From contig QANY01002203.1 of NCBI GenBank assembly GCA_003255025.1, positions 275,273-339,272 of the forward strand: 64,000 nucleotides of DNA, written 5' to 3'. Position numbers and translations under genes: made by a program. The stretch comes from Datisca glomerata. Lineage: Eukaryota; Streptophyta; Magnoliopsida; Cucurbitales; Datiscaceae. Within the stretch, counting starts at the first letter, position 1. Every line of letters starts with the position of its first letter. Positions 47,640-58,535 of this stretch are shown here, piece after piece. The notes below the pieces were generated by a model. The model did not search any database and was not told where the DNA came from. It saw only the letters and a list, made by a program, of their open reading frames with translations.

Positions 47640-49540
47640 TTCAATGAATCTCTCTGTCCTTGCAGCATATGTTTTATGTTTCTCAGCCAAATAAAGCACC
47701 AATCGGTTTTATGTCACATTCTCCACTTCGATTTCCATTCAAATACACAACGAGCCCTGCGTAGCAGTACATTAAGATAATGTCACTCGTCAACCCCCTG
47801 CAATTATCCATAATGTATGTTCTACTTCATCCTAACATTTTGAGAATGATACTATAACTTCTAATATTACTCCTCTAGTTAATGTTACTCGTGATATTCC
47901 TTCTATGTCTGAGAAGTTGGTTATGAACTTCCCACTTGGATCCGTCAGAAATAGCTTAACTTCCCCACACCTTATGCAAACTAGATCCAAACATAACATC
48001 TTTAAACCAAAAGTATACTTTACTACCAAGCATCGCTTAACCTCACTACCCTTACCTACTAAACTAACCTCAATCAAACTAGCCCTTGCAGATCAAAATA
48101 GAAATAATCTATGCTAGATAAGTTTAATACTCTTACCAAAAACCAAACTTGAGATGTGGTTCCTTTTCAACTTGGTATGTCAGTTCTTGGCAATATGTGG
48201 ATAATTAAGGTGAAACTGAATTGCGATAGAAGTGTGTAGAGATATAAACCCAGATTGATGGCCAAGGGATTCCATACACCAGAAAGTGACATCACTAAGA
48301 CATTTAGTCTCTACCACATTCAGAACCATTCTTAATATAATTGTTTGCTTTGGTTAAAATATCATGCAATTAGATGTCCATAATTCTTTTTCAAATGGAA
48401 TTATAAGGGAGGCAGTATACATGATTCAGCCTGAGAGGTTTTAAGATAGTAGTATACATTATCAAGTTACTAGATGTCAATAATTCTTTTTCAAATGGCA
48501 TTATAAGGGAGGTAGTGTACATGATTCAGCCACAACATGTATGCCAACTCAAGAAAGCCTTTGTATGGTCTGTAACAAGCTCCAAGGGATTGGTATGATT
48601 AGTTTAAAATAGTGTTATTGCAGTGGGGATTCTTTAATGTCAAATCTGAGACATCTTTATTTGTTTTTCATGCTACTAAAGATGTACTCTTCTTGTTAGT
48701 GTGTGTATACGATATTTTAGTAACAAGGAACAACTCCACATTGATACAAAGATTTGTCTCAGATCCAAATAAGTTCGTTGCCTTGAAAGATCTCGGTTTT
48801 ATACACTCCTTTCTAGGATTTGAAGTTTTCAAAGATAAAATAGGCATATACGACTCAAACTAAATGCATTATTGAAAACAAAGATGGAAGGTGAACTTAT
48901 GATTGACATAACTCTTTTAGGAGTACTATTGGAGTTCTACAGTATCTCTCAATTATAAAACATGATACCGAATTTATAGTTAACAAACTAAGTCAATTCC
49001 TACACAAGCCAACTTATATATGGCAGGCCTGCAAGAGGATTCTGATGTAACTAAAAGGAACAATCACATAACGAATCCATACTACTCCATCATCATCCTT
49101 TGTTCTACAAGCTTGTTCTGGTGCAAATTGTGTAAGAACTTTGATGATGGGCAATCCACTAGTGTTTATATGATATTTTGGTAGCAACCTCCTTTCCCGG
49201 TCCTCAAAGAAACAAAATGTCATTGGCAGATGTAATACGAAGATTGAGGACAGATCTATGGCAAAGGCATTGGTTGAAATTGCTTGCTTTCAAGGGTTAT
49301 TACAAGAGTTACATTCGTCTTTAAGTCAACCGCATGTTTTATGGTGTGGCAATTTCAGTCCAATTGCGTTACCCTCCAACCTTGTTAGGCATGCACGAAA
49401 AAGCATATCGAGTTGTTTCATTAGGGAGAAAGTACTAAAGAGACAACTTGACATTTGTTTAGTTACTTTTCACTCCAAGATTTCAATGTTTTTGTTCTAA
49501 GCTCAAGGTGATTCTATCTTATTTTCACATGAGAGGGGTG
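47640..49540 (+). pseudogene. Ty1/copia polymerase relic (copia-4)
   Basis: Frames read in order: HLMQTRSKHNIFKPKVYF and SIKLALADQNR (linker before RT), RYKPRLMAKGFHTPESDITK (48240-48300), QLDVHNSFSNGIIREAVYMI, LQWGFFNVKSETSLFVFHA and LLVCVYDILVTRNNS, where the catalytic YVDD is altered to CVYD. AEALV-type RNase H follows, ending in QPHVLWCGNFSPIALPSNLV. A 100-bp offset duplication at 48371-48532 repeats part of the RT. Gag and integrase are missing. A GAGAGGGG purine tract near 49530 marks the start of a probable 3' LTR. Confidence 0.8.
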
Positions 49541-50751
49541 AGAAGGAAAAGAAGTCAGATTGTAAAACCAATGTGGCTAGACCAACTGATATTGATCAGG
49601 TAGTTAAGCTCAGCAACTTACCAACTGTTATCAGTTGCTACGCATTCTATAAATTGAGTTTAACAACTTTCTGTTTATATTCGTGTAACTCTGTAACTTT
49701 TAATCTTGATCATACTTGTCTATAAGAGAAAGGGTCTCTATTTCATAATGTATGTGAAAATAGAGAGAACTAATTGCAGTAAAAAATATAGATCTAATTA
49801 TCAAATATTTTCAAATAGCAAAAATTAGAAAATAAGGATCGATATATTTCTATAAAACTAGAAAATAATGAAATAGTTAAAAATCTGTCATCTAAATAGT
49901 ATATGGCCCTGTATAGCTCGACAGTTTAAAAATATTTGCTATGACCTCCAAATGCATCGAGCCACCCCTGCAGGCAAGGAACTTAAACGAATGTGGGGTT
50001 CTTTGAAGTAATGGTAGACGTGTGGTTGGATAGTGTTCAAGCTCATAATAGATACTTCGAGACCCTATTAATTTAGCAGAGAAGAATGAAGAGACCAAAT
50101 AAGTACACTCAACCAGAGAAGAATGATGAAACTTAGAAATAGTTTTAGATCATGATTATTGTAGCAATGCGAGGTAATCACTAAGCATAGTGTACTTGTA
50201 ATCATGTAACCATTTTTACTGTTTGCTTGAATCAAAGGTTTTTCAAAATTTTGTTGCTTCATCAAACTTATTTCAATTTGTTTATAGATTTAAGGTTCAT
50301 GTGAGCCTATTTGTTCTTTTGTTTTCTGAGTTAATATCTTAATATGAAAGTTCAGTTTGCCTTCCATCTTCTCTGTCATTTTCTTATTAGAATCACAAGT
50401 TTTCTTAACAGAAGCATTTGAACCCCATAAATTGTCTTTTAGTAAGAGACAAGCTTAGACTTTTGTTGGAAATTGTTTTAGTGAAATATCTATAATCTAA
50501 AATATATCAAAAGTGGGAAGGATGTGAGAATCATTTTTAGACAATTATGTCCACATATTTTTCTTAATTTTTCTAAAATGGCCATCAAAATTCATTGTCA
50601 CTCCTAAATAATTAAGTAACTAAATATTATCAATTAAATTTACTATTCTATAATTAATAGGATTTTGTGAAGAGATGGATAGTTGGACATAGAATGATTT
50701 ACTTAGATTTTTTTTCAATATTTACTTTGAAAAATCTCAATGCAAAATAGT

Positions 50752-50816
<65 letters not shown>

Positions 50817-52157
50817 GGAATGTTTAAGATTAAAATTTAGCATTTGCTTAATTGTTTATATTTGTGATTGCTTAACTTAAATTATATATTCTCAATTAAT
50901 GACATTTCTCATTCCTCGAAGATCTTTTTTTATGTATAAAGTATGTTGATTACTTAGTTAATTTTAGATTTTTGTGTAAATGCAATTGAGAAGCCTATAT
51001 AAAGTCAAACACGTAAGTGAACATTTGTTCTAAAGTCACTTTAGTACAGATTGTTACAAGTGTTGTGCATCTATAGTCAATCTTTTCAACATTGCAATTC
51101 AAGTGGAAGTTGATTTCCAATTGATTTCTAGGTTACCATCTGTTGATGATACTCAATAGCATGAGAATATGAAAGGAACGCCATATTTTTCTTAAGCAGC
51201 ATCAAAAGTGAATTATGTATAAAGTCATAGTTCCTCCTTTCGATCACCAACGAAAAGACTGAAAAATCAAATTATGATTAGGAGTTTGAAGTTTGTTGAT
51301 TTATTGTTCACTGCCAGAAGGTGATACACATATAAGTTTTGAAGTTAGACACGAGATGTAATCAAATGATTATATAGAAGTTTAATAATGTAAATAGAAA
51401 CTTTAAAGATTAGTTAGTTGTTATTATAGTTTGTAAACTGAAGTCAGGAGAAAAATATGTATATACCTTTTTATCTATGCGAAAATGAAAACAAAGTGAA
51501 AAAATTATTTTTCTTTTCTGTAAGAAACAATCTCTGAAATATTCAAATTTGTAAAACTTTATTTAGTATGTACGTTCAACTTCAATATATATAATTTAAT
51601 GTTTTAGCTCATATGAAGTATAAAGTAATTTTCTTTAAATGAATAAGATGAATTGAATACAAAGATATAATTAAGAATTTTTAACTTTCTAAATATGAAA
51701 TACCTCATTAACTTAGTTTAAATATGTGCAAATGCACATGATCCGTATAATTGTCACTTTCTCAGCAATTGCGGATCAAATGTCAGATTATAGGTTTTAC
51801 AGTTTATGCAAGCTCTGTCTTCTCCACAACTCAGGAAACAAAAAATAGACAGACAAACAATCAAATAAATAAAAAATCACATTTTGCAGTATGAGATAAT
51901 TGGCCGGTGATTTAATACTAAGACTGATTAAAAATTGTCTGTGATTAATTGTTTATTTGGTGCAAAGAAGTGTTAGCTGAAAATAGACAAAGTATTAATT
52001 TTCTTTGCCCAATCGACTTTTGAAAACATCAATTTTTATATGTTAATTAATTTACGTCTCCTTCATTAAGGTTTACCGGAAGGATGGGCTACTATATAAA
52101 GACACATCTCATTTTGTTTTCATCTTCCATTTCATTTTCATCAAACTCTTTGGAAGT
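49541..52157. other. gene-free stretch, LTR-like start, microsatellite
   Basis: 49541-49780 is probably the 3' LTR of copia-4 (follows a purine tract), but no partner LTR exists in the window. The remainder is AT-rich with no recognisable gene. A TATA-like CCTATATAAAG at about 50994 and another at 52093 suggest old promoters. Confidence 0.4.
50752..50816. repeat. (TAA)n microsatellite
   Basis: About 21 uninterrupted TAA/AAT triplets. Confidence 0.95.
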
Positions 52158-52170
52158 TTGGAACACTATT
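52093..52170 (+). promoter_or_regulatory. TATA-box promoter-like segment cut by a LINE
   Basis: ACTATATAAAGACAC is followed at promoter-like spacing by a CT-rich leader (TTTTCATCTTCCATTTC) with no ATG. The LINE at 52171 inserted about 75 bp downstream. Whether a functional gene was ever driven from here is unknown; no coding exon follows the LINE. Confidence 0.35.
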
Positions 52171-53288
52171 TTTTTTCAATAATATTTCCCCATCATTTCA
52201 TTAATTCAAAAAAAGAATACACAAATGCAAGGGACATACTCCAAGATAGAAACAAAAATAATACAAGTTGATAAAAAAATTAATAAGTCCATCAAGACAT
52301 CCCAGCTAGGCTAACACATCCTTAGTATCATCATCATCTAACCTTAACTAACTCAAAACAAGAACATAACTGGAAGGAACACCACATGCAATGACTCAAC
52401 TAGAAAACCCCCCTAACTAGTCTCGTTAAAACCTTAACTGAAAAAAGCCCCAATGGAAAAAACTCATAAAAGAAAAAAGAGTACTAACCAAAACAAAGAA
52501 AAAAAAACTCATAAAGTAAAATTAAAGCGGAAACATTAAATCCCTTTCAACAAAAGGGAAATCGTTCGGGAAATGATTACACAAAATAACTGGAACCAAA
52601 ATAAAACAACATTCTCTAGCACAAGAGTGGGCTAGAATGTTTCTATCTCTAGGACAAAAATTGAAAGACAAAGAATTGAAACTACTAGTAAGGAAAATAA
52701 TATAAAAAATTAAAGGCCAAATATCACGATGATTAAAGTAATTGCACTTGATATCTTGAACTAAATTCTTGGAGTCCATGAAGAAATGAATGTTATTTGG
52801 ATGAAACTTCATACATTCTTCCAAACCCCAAGGAGCAGCCTCTGCTTCAGCCGAGAGAACTGATATAGAGTTGCAGATTTTTCTAAGAGAACCACTCGAA
52901 TCCCATAATGCCCAACCAATTCCTCATCTACCATCAAGAAATCTCGCAGCATCAGGAAAAAGAGACCAATGAACCCATCAAGACCAACACTGCGAGAATC
53001 ATTAATGTTGAAATCAGAAGTAGCCTGCCTATTAGAAACACATTGCCACTCAGAGAACTTTTCATCCGTCAAAAGAGCTGCCTGTTTCGGATCAAAACAT
53101 AGACATTTAAATAACTTTTTATTTCATGCTTTCCAGAGGTGCCATAAATGAAAAATGAAACAACCGATGACTTCTTTTTTATTATCCTGATTCTTAAAAT
53201 AGTCCATGACCGACTTCCATTTATCCAAACCTGATCTTCCATGCTGCAGAGAAGATTTAAGCCCAAACTTTTGAAATTTGAATACTCA
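52171..53288 (-). mobile_element. 5'-truncated LINE with RNase H domain
   Basis: A 13-bp duplication TTGGAACACTATT flanks the insertion (52158-52170 and 53289-53301). The minus-strand 3' end is a short poly(A), seen as T on the plus strand at 52171-52176. Coding blocks on the minus strand are VIGCFIFHLWHLWKA, then FSEWQCVSNRQ, then the RNase H segment AEAEAAPWGLEECMKFHPNN, FFMDSKNLVQDIKC and FNFCPRDRNILAHSCAREC. This is the C-terminal RNase H of plant L1-type elements. The 5' truncation, tail and long target duplication are the usual result of target-primed reverse transcription. Frames are broken. Confidence 0.88.
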
Positions 53289-53301
53289 TTGGAACACTAT
53301 T

Positions 53302-53823
53302 GACCATAAAAAATAATGCATAAAATACTATTATTCTCGTCCTTGTTTGAAATTTGAATAAAAACTAAACCAAATTCAAAGATTAGTAATAATGAACCAT
53401 ATTTAGAATTAGAATGTTGACGAAGAACAAATTGATTTGATCCCCAGTAAACGTCATCGTCATGCATTCATGTGAGGCAACAGGATGATCACGAGTCACG
53501 ACCTACACATTAACTGGAATCATAATGTTATTCTCATCGGAAGAGAGTAACGGTAAAACTTGTGTTTAGTTTGTGATACCATATTTTAGCAGAGTTTATC
53601 TGCCTCCTAGTAAAAATTTAACACTTTTATATTTCATACTTAACATAATAGTAAACTTTGGATTTGTAATCCAAATCCAAAGTTTACTAAAAAAAAGTTC
53701 AAAAATTTGTGAAGAATCCACGACTTTATTAGATTTAAAATCTATATTTTTATTAATTTTAATCCAACTAAAAAAAATGAGATTGTAAATCCAAATCCAA
53801 ACAATTGTTGGATTCAATATACA
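53302..53823. other. gene-free AT-rich stretch
   Basis: It contains a near-palindrome around 53651-53690 (AGTAAACTTTGGATTTG and its complement). No gene is seen. Confidence 0.5.
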
Positions 53824-54208
53824 AAGTAAAAAATACTCATTTTATAGTCATTACTCAAACCCACATTTAATTGATTGAATAATATTATAGTAAACTTATA
53901 TAATCTAATATAATTCAAATAATATAATTTAAATTTATAATAAACATAATATTACAAATCTTAAATCTAAATTTTCAATCCAAATCTTTAATCTGAATCC
54001 TAAATCTAATTGCTCAGTCCAACTTTTTTAGTACACGTGCCGTTAATTAGTAAAGATGTATAGACTTCATGAAAAATGATACCGTATTTTGTAGTTCAAT
54101 TTATAAATAGAGACTTTTCATTTTCTATTGATGAAGTAATAAAACTAGCGTCAATACCATGGACTCTAGGCAAAGCAGTACCACAACACATGCATCTATG
54201 CACCTCAT
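53824..54208 (+). repeat. promoter plus putative first exon, copy 1 of tandem duplication
   Basis: The unit contains a TATA-like TTATAAATAGAGAC (about 54110), a short leader and an ATG at about 54160. The ATG opens MDSRQSSTTTHASMHLI, continuing into the next copy. It is homologous over its whole length to 54209-54603. The predicted peptide has no recognised family. The TATA-leader-ATG spacing looks like a plant gene start, but no downstream exon is visible. Confidence 0.55.
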
Positions 54209-54603
54209 AGGAAAAAAATACTCATTTTATAGTCATTACTCAAACCCCCGGATAATTAATTGAATGACATTATAGTAAACTTATATAATCTAATATAATT
54301 CAAATAATATATTTTAACATAATTTAAATTTATAGTAAACACAATATTACAAATATTAAATCTAAATCTTCAATTCAAATCCTTAATCTGAATCATAAAT
54401 CTAAATTCTCAGTCCAAAAATTTTAGTAAACGTGCCATTAATTAGTAAAGATGTATAGACTTCATGAAAAACGAAACTGTATTTTGTAGTTCAATATATA
54501 AATAGAGACTTTTCATGTTCTATTGTTCAAGTAATAAAACTAGCGTCAATACCATGGACTCTAGGCAAAGCAGTACCACAACACATGCATCTATGCACCT
54601 CAT
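54209..54603 (+). repeat. promoter plus putative first exon, copy 2
   Basis: The second copy has the same TATA, leader and ATG (about 54553) with the same first 17 codons. Small indels make it about 10 bp longer. It stops exactly where the copia-2 LTR begins (54605), so any continuing exon is displaced beyond the window or lost. Confidence 0.6.
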
Positions 54604-54604
54604 A

Positions 54605-55063
54605 TGTTAAGCTTTGGGGTCTAGCTAATAACTAAAATTTAATTTATGAGTTGATCATTTGTCAAAACTTATATTTTTAGCCCAATACATATTTTCAGTC
54701 AATTTGTGATTGTTTCATCAACACGGCATAATGGTTGCAAACAAGAATAAAGATAAATACCCTAGTCAGCTATTGTGAGATCAGATTTCCTACCAAGCTC
54801 CAGCTCAATATACTTCATGTGGCTAATTGTGGGTGGCCATGCACACCTCATCATTCTGCAAGTAACTTGTTCTTAGTAGATTCCCCTCACTCTCTGCTGT
54901 GTTGTTGCGCACGCCTACTGTGATGTAACTAATCATATTTAATGTGGTTAGCAAATAGGTTTAGTTTTACCTATATATGTTCATGGTTGTCTTTGTAATC
55001 AGTATGAATAGAAATCAATAAAACATTATTGCATGTGTTCTTCCTCTATCTTTAGTTTTAACT
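54605..55063 (+). repeat. 5' LTR of copia-2
   Basis: It starts TGTTAAGC and ends TTTTAACT, so the termini are short inverted repeats (TGTTAA/TTAAC). It includes a CCTATATATG TATA-like box (about 54970) and an AATAAAAC polyadenylation-like signal (about 55017). It abuts the primer site. Confidence 0.7.
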
Positions 55064-55076
55064 TGGTATCAGAGCC
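55064..55076 (+). promoter_or_regulatory. tRNA-iMet primer-binding site (copia-2)
   Basis: TGGTATCAGAGCC, the standard copia primer site, directly follows the LTR. Confidence 0.92.
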
Positions 55077-55119
55077 ATTCCTCCTTCTTCTTCCTTCAGT
55101 TGATTTTTTTCTTCTAAAA

Positions 55120-56190
55120 ATGGATTCCACTGCTTCTTCAACCTAAAACAGGGACACTTCTGAAACCACAAACAAGCAACTAGTTGATCTTAACCCCTTC
55201 TCCAATTCTCTTCGATAAAATCTTTCCATTAAATTGGATAGGAAAATTGCATTTTATGGAAGTCCCAAGTTGTTCCAGCCATAATCGGGCATGGACTAAC
55301 TGATTTCATTCTAAATTCAGAAACAAAACTAGGACAATATCTCGAAAATAGGAACCAAAATCTAGAATACCTTCACTGGCTTTGACAAGACGAGTTACTT
55401 CTGAGCTGGCTATGTTCAACAATAAGTGACAAAGTATTGGATTCCTTCCTTCAATATGAATCCTCCTGCTCGTTGTGGTTGCACTTGAGAGGACATTTGC
55501 TAATAGGTCAAACACAAAGTTACTGGAATTAAAGAATTCCCTTCACAAAACAATAAAAGAGGATAGATCTATCTCTCATTACTTTTGATGTCATGAGGAG
55601 AGTTAGTGCAATTTACTTGTTGCTGGAGACCCTATCCAAGATCAAGACTTGGTTCTTCACATTCTGAATGGCTTACCCACTGAGTATGGCCTAATTGTTG
55701 TGAATGTGACTTCCAGAACATAAAATCTGTCCACTAAAGAAGTTCAATCCCTTTTTATGATTCATGAGTCTCATATTGAGAGACATCATGCTGACAGAGA
55801 GTAGTCTTTAAGGCTACAACTCATCTTACTCAAAACCGAGGAAACTCAAATGCCAACTTCAACAAAAGATATGGCCAAGGCTCTTAAAATTTGTCAAACA
55901 ATAGCAACTCAGCAAGGCAGTTCAATCCAAAGAACTCCAATTCTTTTTAAAGAGGCAGAAGAGGCAACTTTAGAGGTGGTAGATCTTCTGGAAGAGTCAT
56001 TTGTCAGGTTTGCATTAAGCCTTGACATATTGCCACCACTTGGTAGTACATGTATGACAAGGGTTATCAACAAAACTCTATTTAGGCTCATTTTCTTCTA
56101 CACAAATTGGTCAGACATCAATTCCTCCTGGACCTTTTGGAGCTTATCATGTGTCATATCCACCAAGTTATTATCCAAGGTCTGAAACAT
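55120..56190 (+). pseudogene. copia-2 gag
   Basis: The ATG at 55120 opens MDSTASST and is stopped after eight codons. Later frames read KLDRKIAFYGSPKL, LVAGDPIQDQDLVLHILNGL and ENLLTKEVQSLFMIHESHIE-like residues, with a glycine-rich block near 55950-55990 before the region where a zinc knuckle would lie. The order matches copia Gag. It carries many stops, so it is non-functional. Confidence 0.65.
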
Positions 56191-57720
56191 ACAGTGGGGG
56201 ACCTTGGTATGCTGATAGTGGAGCTACACTCATGTTACCTCAGACCTGCATAAACTTGGCCAAAATAGTGAGTATCAAGGCTGTGATACTCTTGTAGTAG
56301 GAAATTATGAAAACCTCCAAATTACGCATACTAGTAAAAGCATTCTCTCCACAGTCCTTTATCCTTTGAATCTGAAAAGCATGCTTAGAGTACCAAAAAT
56401 TTCTAAGAATCTTATCAGTGTATCCAAATTTAACTCGAGACAATCCTGTTTTCGTTGAATTTCACTCCCATTTATGTTTGTTAAGGACTTGGGCACATGG
56501 ACTATACTACTCCAAGGGAGGCTTAGGGAAGGTCTATATGTCCCAGGCAAGACAAAGTTGCAACACTATGTCATCTTTTTCTGCATAATGACATCTGCCA
56601 TCAAACCTTGTCTAAGTCATCACCTAGTTCTAATCAGTCTAGTTAATTTTGTCAATGTAGATTCTACTGATGTTTGTCTTAATTCCCAAGCAATTCATTC
56701 TAAACTTGTTTCTCCGTTGTCTAAGCATGTATACCATTCCAAGAATCAATTGAATGACAAAGTTTATTATTCTGATAAGAATTGTGCTTCCTTTTCTAAT
56801 TTGCATTGTGCTTCTGATATGCTCAATACTGTATATGTTTCTGATATACACCATCATAATCCTGCTACACCGCATGCTCTCACTATTATCACTCCTAAAT
56901 TCATTAATCTATGGCATAACAAGTTAGGGCATCCTTCCATTAAGCTAACGACTTCTATAATGAAAGGCCTAAACTTATTGATTCTTAAAACATACAATAG
57001 TTTATGCTTAGCCTGTCAATTTGGAAAAATTCATAGATTAAGCCACTCTCCAAGCACTTGTCACGGCACAAGACCCTTTGAAATCATTTACATTGATCTA
57101 TGGGGTCCTGCATTCATCTCATCTGTGTGTTACAAATATTATATTTACTTCATATATCATTATAGCAGATTTTCATGGATTTATCCTCTTAAGAATAAAT
57201 CAGAAGCCTTTTCCACCTTTTTACTCTTCAAAACTCTTGTTGAAAAGTAATTTTCCGCCTCCATTAAGTGTGTTCAATCAGATTGGGGAAGAGAATATCA
57301 TGTATTTAAACATTTCTTGGATAGTCAAAGGATTGTCTTTAGGCATCCCTGCCTTCATACACACCACCAACATGGCATTACCGAGATGAAGCATAGGCAC
57401 ATTGTTTGAACATGCCTTGATTTACTCTCTGAAGCCTCCATGCCCCTAAAATAATGGTGGTATGCTTTCAATACTACTACTTACCTTATAAACTAGCTTT
57501 CACTTCATTTCTTTATCACATCCCATCCTATCAAAAACTCTTTAATGCTAAAGCAGATTATACATTTCTTAAAGTGTTTGGGTGCTTATATTTTCCTCAC
57601 CTAAGACTTTATAACCATCACAATCTTGAATTCAAGTCTTCTCCTTATTTTTCTTGGTTATTCATCATCTCACAAAGGTTATTTATACATGCTTCCTTCC
57701 AGAAAGACTTACACTAGAAT
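56191..57720 (+). pseudogene. copia-2 protease and integrase
   Basis: The protease motif WYADSGATLML appears at about 56205-56237 with DSG intact. The integrase ORF 56474-57250 carries the zinc-binding pairs in LWHNKLGHPSIKLT and LCLACQFGKIHR, then FEIIYIDLWGP and YSRFSWIYPLKNKSE of the catalytic core. Frameshifted continuation gives VQSDWGREY (second aspartate), HGITEMKHRHIV (catalytic glutamate region) and FLGYSSSHKGYLYMLPSRKT. In an intact element this enzyme joins cDNA to the chromosome. Several frameshifts and stops inactivate this copy. Confidence 0.85.
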
Positions 57721-58129
57721 TAATGTAATGTTTGATCAATTTCAGTTTTCATTTAGGCATGGTTTTTTGTCTTCTACTCCTGACACTGCAACTACTTCTA
57801 TTTCTATGCTTCTTGGACTGTTTCTCATGTTCTCTCATCTTCTCTTGCAGGTTCTACTTAATCCTAAGACAATTTAGCTCAAATTAGAAGCATTTCTCCA
57901 GCCTTCCCTCGGGGTAATGTCTCTACTCCTTCTCCCTCTCCTATTCCAACTTCAAATATTGATGTTGACCACTCCATCTCTACCAATCCTCATAACACTA
58001 CCTCCCCACCATCCCATATCCCCAATCCTCAACTACCTCCACCGAATAGACATTCTAGGGTCACTAGATCTAAAGCCGGTGTCTTTACACCTAAAGTCAT
58101 ATATCTCACATGTTCTACTGAACCTACAT

Positions 58130-58535
58130 TAGTTAAGGTTGCTCTTGCTCACCCTCAACGGAAACAGGTTTTGACCACTGGATTTCAAGCTCTACAACAG
58201 AATAATACCTGGTATCTTACCCCTTTTCAGCCTAATATGCATGTGATTGAAAATAAATGGGTTCTTAAACTTAAACCCAATTCAGATGGCACACGTTTCA
58301 TGTTTAAAGCCCGTTTGGTTGCCAAGGGAAACCACCAAATTCTAGGGCTTGATTATTCTAAGACCTTTAGCCCTGTTATCAAACATGTTACCATTAGACT
58401 TGTCCTCACAATGCATTGGTAAGTTCACCAACTTGATGTGAACAATGCTTTCTAGCATGGTTCACTCTCTAAAACTATCTTCATGACTTAGCCTAAGGGT
58501 TTTATGGTTTCCAGCAAGCCTCTACATGTTTTAAG
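58130..58535 (+). pseudogene. copia-2 reverse transcriptase N-terminal part
   Basis: The ORF 58171-58422 reads GFQALQQNNTWYLTPFQPN, ENKWVLKLKPNSDGTR, FKARLVAKGNHQILGLDYSK and TFSPVIKHVTIRLVLTMHW. It then continues past a stop as HQLDVNNAF and TIFMT-PKGFM. The catalytic YVDD part would lie to the right but is separated by copia-3, inserted after codons for KPLHVL. Confidence 0.88.

Larger units (their letters stand above)
54605..58535 (+). mobile_element. Ty1/copia RE1-like retrotransposon (copia-2), interrupted
   Basis: The 5' LTR, primer site, gag, protease, integrase and the first part of RT lie in the canonical copia order. The element is interrupted at 58535 by copia-3, and its remainder lies beyond the window. 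Left-flank 5-mer: TCATA. All frames carry several stops. Confidence 0.88.
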
